DNA of 14,421 nt from Candidatus Rifleibacteriota bacterium. Lineage in GTDB: Bacteria > Riflebacteria > Ozemobacteria > Ozemobacterales > Ozemobacteraceae. Numbering within the stretch: the first letter of the stretch is position 1; every line of letters begins with the position of its first letter. Below the pieces are notes generated by a model that ran no database searches, had not been told where the DNA came from, and saw only the letters and a list, made by a program, of their open reading frames with translations. A program made the translations under genes and the position numbers. The stretch is from contig JAKQOH010000107.1 in the NCBI GenBank assembly GCA_029565415.1, positions 1 to 14,421 of the forward strand, read 5' to 3'. Positions 7,375 to 12,040 of the stretch are shown piece after piece.

Positions 7375-8508
7375 GTGAATCCATCCGAACAGCCTCTCGC
7401 CGCCCTCGCGGCCGGAATTGCCGGCGGGGCCGGTGCCGGTATCGCCGCCGCCGCTGCGTCCGGCGTCGTCCATGCGGCGATGCCCCAAGGCGTGGCGCCC
7501 CTCTTGACGGTGTCCGGTCTGGGCAAATCCTTCGAACTCGAACGCCCACTCGTGACGCGCTGCATCGACTGGTGGGCAGGGAAACCGGCCCCGCGGCTGC
7601 ATGCCCTGTCGGAGGTCTCGTTCGAAATCGGTTACCGGGAAACGGTCGGCATTCTCGGGGAGAGCGGCTCGGGAAAATCCACGCTTGCCCGGGTGTTGAT
7701 AGGGCTGTATCCACCGGATGCGGGCACGGCCGTTCTCGAGGGGCGAAGCCTGTTTTCGGGGCAGCGGGGCGTCGGGTTCGAGAACCTGCGCCGGATGCAG
7801 ATGATCTTCCAGGACCCCTTCAGCTCCCTCGATCCGCGCATGTCGGTCCGGCGCATCCTCGAAGAACCCCTGCGCATCCACGGCCTGGGGCCGCGGGCGG
7901 AGTGGCGGGAGCGGCTCGAGCGGGGCCTTGCCGAGGTCGGTCTCGAGAGCGACGTTCTCGAGCGGTATCCGAGCGAGTTCAGCGGCGGTCAGCGTCAACG
8001 GATCGGGATCTGCCGCGCGCTGATTCTCGATCCGGCCCTGTTGATCGCCGACGAGGCGGTTTCGGCCCTCGATGTCTCGGTGCAGGCGCAGATTCTCGAG
8101 CTCCTGCGCAGTTTGAAGCAGGCACGGGGGATCTCGCTTTTGTTTATATCGCATGATATAGCCGTCGTGCGCCAGATCGCCGACCGCATTCTCGTTCTGT
8201 ATCAGGGCCGCCTCGTCGAAACGATGCCGGCCGAGTGTCTGTTGCGGGATGCCCGCCATCCCTATACGCGGCGCCTTCTTGAAGCCGCCCTGCACCTGCG
8301 TGAGGGTGCGGCGCTGTCGGCAGGGGCGAACGCGAGCGCGGGGGGGAACGGTGTGACCCGGGGCGGCTGCCCCTGCCGTGACCGATGCGAGGCGGCTTCC
8401 CCGGCTTGCGAGAACATGCCGCCACTGGCCGAGCTCCATTCCGGACATTTTGTGGCCTGCCACCACCGTGACGTTCCCGGAATATCCCGGGGGACGGCGG
8501 TCGGGTGA
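7375..8508 (+). CDS. ABC transporter ATPase, DppF/OppF type
   Basis: This 377 aa second nucleotide-binding subunit has Walker A GESGSGKS (95-102), Q-loop Gln146 in FQDPFSSLDPRM, signature FSGGQ (202-206), Walker B LLIADE (222-227) and switch His260. The post-Walker B segment reads EAVSALD rather than the common EPTSALD. The C-terminal domain repeats the cysteine spacing of its partner: C332-x5-C338-x6-C345-x16-C362, plus an extra C334. Ahead of the ATPase fold lies an Ala/Gly-rich stretch (about residues 8-35) with no counterpart in ordinary DppF. If translation starts at ATG 7480 instead of GTG 7375, this stretch would be untranslated, but only the GTG has a plausible ribosome site (GGAGCGAG). 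A second low-complexity Ala/Gly stretch (about 311-326) precedes the cysteines. It should form the ATPase heterodimer with the 6274-7254 product. The next gene starts seven bases after the stop. Confidence 0.92.
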   Translation: MNPSEQPLAALAAGIAGGAGAGIAAAAASGVVHAAMPQGVAPLLTVSGLGKSFELERPLVTRCIDWWAGKPAPRLHALSEVSFEIGYRETVGILGESGSGKSTLARVLIGLYPPDAGTAVLEGRSLFSGQRGVGFENLRRMQMIFQDPFSSLDPRMSVRRILEEPLRIHGLGPRAEWRERLERGLAEVGLESDVLERYPSEFSGGQRQRIGICRALILDPALLIADEAVSALDVSVQAQILELLRSLKQARGISLLFISHDIAVVRQIADRILVLYQGRLVETMPAECLLRDARHPYTRRLLEAALHLREGAALSAGANASAGGNGVTRGGCPCRDRCEAASPACENMPPLAELHSGHFVACHHRDVPGISRGTAVG

Positions 8509-8515
8509 GCTCCCG

Positions 8516-9469
8516 ATGAGGGACGAACGACGCGTGTTCCCTGCGATCCGCAGCGCCCTTCTCCTGTTGTTCATCGGCTGTTCGTGCGCTCTGGAAGCGG
8601 CCGGAACCGAACCCGCACCGGCGGCCGGAGCCGCCGCATGGGTCCGTCCTGAGCGGCTCCAGATCCTGCTGATTGCCGTTTTCTTGCTGGCTCTGCTGGC
8701 CTGGTATGCCTTCACCGCGCGTCGCCGCACCGATGCTTTCATCCGCCGCATTCCCGGCCTCGAGGAATTCGACCATGCCGTGGGCCGCGCGGCCGAGCAG
8801 GGCCGGCCGGTCCTGTTCATCCCGGGCATCCTCGAGATGTCGGACATTCAGACCGTCGCCGGGGTGAATCTGTTGGGGCATGTGGCCGCCAGGAGCGCTG
8901 CTCTCGGAGTTCCGCTGCTGGCCCCGATGGCGCGCCCGTTCGCGATGTCCGTTGCCCAGGAGACGGTCCGGCGCGCTTACGTCGAGCAGGGCCGGAGCGA
9001 GCTGTTCCAGTCCGATAACGTGCGCTATCTGACGAGTGACCAGTTCGGGTACGCGGCCGGCGCTGTCGGCGTCATGACGCGATCGCTGCCCGGCGCCTGT
9101 TTCTATCTGGGCTCGTTTTCGGCGGAATCGATGCTGCTGGCCGAGACGGGAAACGCGGTCGGAGCCGTGCAGATTGCCGGCACCGCCGATGTGGCGCAGA
9201 TTCCCTTCTTCGTCGTCGCCTGTGATTACACGCTGATCGGGGAAGAGCTGTTCGCCGCCTCGGCCTACCTCACCCGCCGGCCGGAGGAGATCGGTGCCCT
9301 GAAGGGGATGGATGCCTGCAAGCTCGTCATCGCCGTATTGATCGTGTGCGGGGCGCTGCTGGCGACGGCGCGGCAGTGGCCTGCCCTTGCCGGGGCCTGG
9401 CCGCTGCGATCCCTCGATGGGGCTGTCGGGTGGCTGCTGACCTCCGAGAGCGGAGGGCCGGCGCGATGA
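8516..9469 (+). CDS. Membrane protein of unknown function, possibly DUF6754 family
   Basis: This 317 aa protein has an N-terminal hydrophobic segment (about 11-26), a second at 48-66, a domain of about 200 residues, and a final hydrophobic helix at 269-285. The domain contains RPVLFIPGILEMSDIQTVAG, then GVPLLAPMARPF, SDQFGYAAGAVGVM, YLGSFSAESMLLAETG and IPFFVVACDYTLIGEE. From memory this resembles proteins annotated DUF6754, a family without known function; I could not verify that. FIGC (19-22) is a poor lipobox and the segment may equally be a signal anchor. ATG 8516 is chosen because it follows the ATPase stop closely with a GGTGAG-like site; the frame stays open further upstream, but that part overlaps the ATPase gene and looks out-of-frame. 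The stop overlaps the next start by four bases. It begins the coupled membrane-gene cluster that ends in the MutL-like ATPase. Confidence 0.72.
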   Translation: MRDERRVFPAIRSALLLLFIGCSCALEAAGTEPAPAAGAAAWVRPERLQILLIAVFLLALLAWYAFTARRRTDAFIRRIPGLEEFDHAVGRAAEQGRPVLFIPGILEMSDIQTVAGVNLLGHVAARSAALGVPLLAPMARPFAMSVAQETVRRAYVEQGRSELFQSDNVRYLTSDQFGYAAGAVGVMTRSLPGACFYLGSFSAESMLLAETGNAVGAVQIAGTADVAQIPFFVVACDYTLIGEELFAASAYLTRRPEEIGALKGMDACKLVIAVLIVCGALLATARQWPALAGAWPLRSLDGAVGWLLTSESGGPAR

Positions 9470-10215
9470 GATCCGGCTCGTTTCCCGTGCTCGTGACGTT
9501 CGTCACGGGGATGACCCTGATCCTGGCTTTCGTTGCCGGGCCCGCCGTGCCCGGCCTGGGCCGTGCCGAAGCGGTGCTGCCCGTCTGGGCGCAGATCATC
9601 ACGGCGTTCACCATGTTCATCGGAATTTTCAGCCTGCTGGCCGCGAATCTGCGCCGCCTGGCGCTGCGAGGGGAAGACCGCATTTTCAGCGGAACCCTCG
9701 TCGCCGCCTTTCTCGTGACGGCCGGCATCGGCCTGGTGCGCGGCTTTCTTGCGACGAATGACCAGGGGATACCAGCGACCGGAGCGGCCCAGGCCGTCGA
9801 GGCGGTGTACAGCCTGATTCTCGACGGTATCATCAAGGCGGGCCATGCGACGATGTTCTCGCTCGTCGCGTTTTTCATGGCATCCGCGGCGTTCCGGGCG
9901 TTCCGTGTCCGGTCGGGTGAAGCCACGCTGCTCCTGGTAACGGCCGGTCTCGTCATGCTCGGCAACACCCCGCCCGGCCGCGTGATCGACGAGCTGCTCG
10001 GGCCGCTCGTCGACCCAATGCTCGCGACGATCGGCGCCCCCTGGGGCTGTGCGCCGCATCTGAGCTTCGCGGGCGTGAAAGAGTGGATCCTGAACGTGCC
10101 CAGTTCGGCGGCCCAGAGCGCGATCCTGATCGGCACCGTGCTCGGGGCGCTGTCTGCCGCCCTCAAGGTCCTGACCGGGATCGACCGGTCGCATCTGGGT
10201 GGGAATGCGGAATGA
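9466..10215 (+). CDS. Polytopic membrane protein of unknown function (about six helices)
   Basis: This 249 aa protein has about six predicted membrane helices: 7-26, 40-60, 76-94, 127-145, 152-170 and 206-226. Between them are short charged loops (RRLALRGEDR, FRAFRVRSGE) and an amphipathic stretch at 107-125. A GNTPPGR segment follows helix 5. GGAGGG at 9452-9457, eight bases before the ATG, together with the ATGA overlap, fixes the start. I do not recognise a family. It was considered as a missing ABC permease, but no EAA-type coupling loop is visible and it is shorter than DppB or DppC. Its position between two membrane-anchored neighbours in a chain of 4-base overlaps suggests that it is an integral subunit of the same complex. 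Confidence 0.72.
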   Translation: MRSGSFPVLVTFVTGMTLILAFVAGPAVPGLGRAEAVLPVWAQIITAFTMFIGIFSLLAANLRRLALRGEDRIFSGTLVAAFLVTAGIGLVRGFLATNDQGIPATGAAQAVEAVYSLILDGIIKAGHATMFSLVAFFMASAAFRAFRVRSGEATLLLVTAGLVMLGNTPPGRVIDELLGPLVDPMLATIGAPWGCAPHLSFAGVKEWILNVPSSAAQSAILIGTVLGALSAALKVLTGIDRSHLGGNAE

Positions 10216-11126
10216 GCCTTGCAGAACGGCTGGCCGGGCTCCGGCACCTCGACCGGCGCTGGATCTTCCTGCTCCTCGCCCTGACGGTCGCGCTGCCGAT
10301 GATCCGGCCGATCGGTCTGCGGGTCGTGCCGGGCGAGGCGACGACGAAATTCTATACCGCCATCGATACATTGCCGGCCGGAACACGCTTCATGATCTCG
10401 TTCGATTACGAACCCGGCTCGGCTCCGGAACTCCAGCCGACCGGCGTCGCGGCCCTCGTCCATGCCTTCCGTCACGGGTTGAAACCGGTGCTGGTCGGAA
10501 ACTGGGCCCTGGGCGGGGAACTCGCCGACCAGGCGTTGCGGCTCGCGCGCGGCATTCTGCGCCGCTCGGCCGACCCCCGCGACCGGGAGATCGAGGCCGG
10601 CCTCGTCGATGGGCGCGACTTCGTGAATCTCGGATTCAAGCCGGGCGGGGTGATTCATCTGAAAAATATGGCGAAAGATATATTTCAGCCGTATCCCGTT
10701 GACTGCGCCGGCCGCCGCGCCCCCGACCTCGAGATCTTCCGCAACCTCGATGGCCGGGGCTTCTCGATGGCGGACATCGGCCTGATCGTCAGCCTGACGG
10801 GCGGGAATCACGGGATCGACGATTACGTCTACACGGCCGCCGAGCACCGCCGCCCCCTCGTGGCGGCCTGCACCTCGATCGCGATTCCGCGGCTCCAGAC
10901 CTACATGCAGACCGGCCAGATGCTCGGCATGACGGGCGGAATGCCCGGGGCGGCCGAATACGAGCGCCTCGTGGGGATCCGGGGCACCGCCACGGCCGGG
11001 ATCGACTCGCAGAGCATGGCGCACCTGCTGATCCTTGCATTCATCCTGCTCGGCAACCTGTCCTGGCGGGCGGGCCGGCGGCTCGAAGCCGCCTCGGCCC
11101 CCGGCGACGGAGGGGTGAGCGCATGA
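10212..11126 (+). CDS. Membrane-anchored protein of unknown function, helices at both ends
   Basis: This 304 aa protein has a transmembrane helix at about 16-34, a large domain (about 35-268) and a second helix at about 269-284, with a short tail. The domain contains LPAGTRFMISFDYEPGS, GLKPVLVGNWALGG, FVNLGFKPGGVIHL, GFSMADIGLIVSLTGG and RRPLVAACTSIAIPR, suggesting an alternating alpha/beta fold. The order of motifs (a G-x-P-hydrophobic strand, later a P-hydrophobic-AC strand, then a closing helix) resembles the 8516-9469 product, so the two may be distant relatives. With N-in topology the domain would face outward between the two helices. The gene overlaps both neighbours by four bases (ATGA at 10212-10215 and 11123-11126). 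I do not recognise the family and assign no function. Confidence 0.72.
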   Translation: MSLAERLAGLRHLDRRWIFLLLALTVALPMIRPIGLRVVPGEATTKFYTAIDTLPAGTRFMISFDYEPGSAPELQPTGVAALVHAFRHGLKPVLVGNWALGGELADQALRLARGILRRSADPRDREIEAGLVDGRDFVNLGFKPGGVIHLKNMAKDIFQPYPVDCAGRRAPDLEIFRNLDGRGFSMADIGLIVSLTGGNHGIDDYVYTAAEHRRPLVAACTSIAIPRLQTYMQTGQMLGMTGGMPGAAEYERLVGIRGTATAGIDSQSMAHLLILAFILLGNLSWRAGRRLEAASAPGDGGVSA

Positions 11127-11788
11127 CCATGGAGAGCCTGACCGTGTGGGTCGGGGCGGCGATGACGCTGTGCCTCTTCAGCTTCCTCTGGGGGGACAAC
11201 CGCGCCTTCCGGTTCGCCGAAAACCTCTTCGTCGGCGCTTCCGCCGGCTACTACGCCTCGACGGTGTATTTCCACGCGGTGCTGCGCCCCCTTCTGCTCG
11301 CGCGCCTCTGGCCGGGGCTGTTCGGGGCCGCGGGACAGGGGGCGCCCCCCGATGCCGAGCCGCTGTTCCTCGTGCCGCTCGTGCTCGGCTGCCTGATGCT
11401 GTTCCGCCTCAGCCCGGCGAGAGCCTGGCTCAGTCGGGCGACGGTGGGCTTCTATCTGGGCGTGGGAACGGGACTCACCGTCGTCTACTCGATCCAGCAG
11501 ATCCTGATCCCGCAGGTTCGCAAGGCGATCACGCCTCTCTGGGTTCCCGGCGCTCCCTGGACGAGCGTTTCGAATGTGATCATGACGTTCGGAACCGTCG
11601 CCTGCCTGTTCTACTTTTTCTTCAGCACCGAGCACCGGGGCCGGGTGCGGGCCGCGACGGCCCGGTTCGGCATCACCCTGCTGATGATCGGATTCGGAGC
11701 CTTGTTCGGCGCCGCGGTGATGGGCCGCATCTCGATCCTGATCGGCCGGTTCCAGTTCCTGCTCTCGGACTGGCTCGGCATCTGGTGA
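11123..11788 (+). CDS. Polytopic membrane protein of unknown function
   Basis: This 221 aa, highly hydrophobic protein has probable helices at about 5-22, 34-52, 79-95, 107-123, 149-168 and 181-200, followed by a hydrophobic end. A glycine-rich segment near the C-terminus, GALFGAAVMGRISILIGRF, leads into FLLSDWLGIW and looks like a conserved signature. The early segment FLWGDNRAFRFAENLFVGAS is also distinctive. The ATGA overlap and GGAGGGG at 11109-11115 support the start. It has no ABC-permease EAA loop and no recognisable catalytic motif. As the second multi-helix protein of the cluster, it probably forms the membrane core with the 9466-10215 product. Function is unknown. Confidence 0.72.
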   Translation: MTMESLTVWVGAAMTLCLFSFLWGDNRAFRFAENLFVGASAGYYASTVYFHAVLRPLLLARLWPGLFGAAGQGAPPDAEPLFLVPLVLGCLMLFRLSPARAWLSRATVGFYLGVGTGLTVVYSIQQILIPQVRKAITPLWVPGAPWTSVSNVIMTFGTVACLFYFFFSTEHRGRVRAATARFGITLLMIGFGALFGAAVMGRISILIGRFQFLLSDWLGIW

Positions 11789-11791
11789 TCC

Positions 11792-12037
11792 ATGGACGAG
11801 ATCGCGCTGCTGGCACGGGAAATCGTGCGCCGGGGCTGGAGCGGCCCGGCGGTGTTTCTGCTCGAGTCCCTGCGCCCTCTCGGCGGAATCGCGGCAGCCG
11901 GGTGTGAGGCGGCCGCCCCGCTGACGACGCTGCTTCCCCCCGGGAGCCTGTCGGCGCTGTTCGGGCGTGTGGTTTCGGAACGCGGCGGGATCGAGCGGCT
12001 CCTCGACGAGATCGAGCGGCTCGAGCGGGGGGGATGA
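11792..12037 (+). CDS. Small conserved-looking protein (81 aa) of unknown function
   Basis: The gene lies three bases after the previous stop and ends three bases before the next start, which argues that it is real. Its product has a basic N-terminal helix, a moderately hydrophobic stretch RGWSGPAVFLLESLRPLGGI (15-34), and a charged heptad-like C-terminal helix (about 60-79, including IERLLDEIERLE). There is no signal peptide and the hydrophobic stretch carries charges (E25, R28), so a peripheral or membrane-surface helix is more likely than a full transmembrane span. It may be a small accessory or bridging subunit linking the membrane proteins upstream to the ATPase downstream. I do not recognise a family. 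Confidence 0.62.
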   Translation: MDEIALLAREIVRRGWSGPAVFLLESLRPLGGIAAAGCEAAAPLTTLLPPGSLSALFGRVVSERGGIERLLDEIERLERGG

Positions 12038-12040
12038 ACG

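Noticed and set aside
8476..8491. Hairpin near the end of the DppF-type gene (CCCGG, 6-base loop, CCGGG)
   Set aside because: It lies inside the coding region, has a 5-base-pair stem and no T-run, and the next gene follows at once, so it is not a terminator.
8570..8583. Lipobox in the 8516-9469 product (FIGC)
   Set aside because: Phe at -3 is unusual and another cysteine follows two residues later; the segment is as well explained as a signal peptide or anchor.
7345..8847. Minus-strand open frame (500 codons) opposite the DppF-type ATPase
   Set aside because: The plus strand carries all ABC ATPase motifs in order, so the antisense frame is a by-product of codon bias.
9466..11788. The two polytopic proteins as the missing DppB and DppC permeases
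   Set aside because: They are shorter than these permeases, no EAA-type coupling loop is visible, and they are interleaved with other anchored proteins. They are kept as proteins of unknown function.
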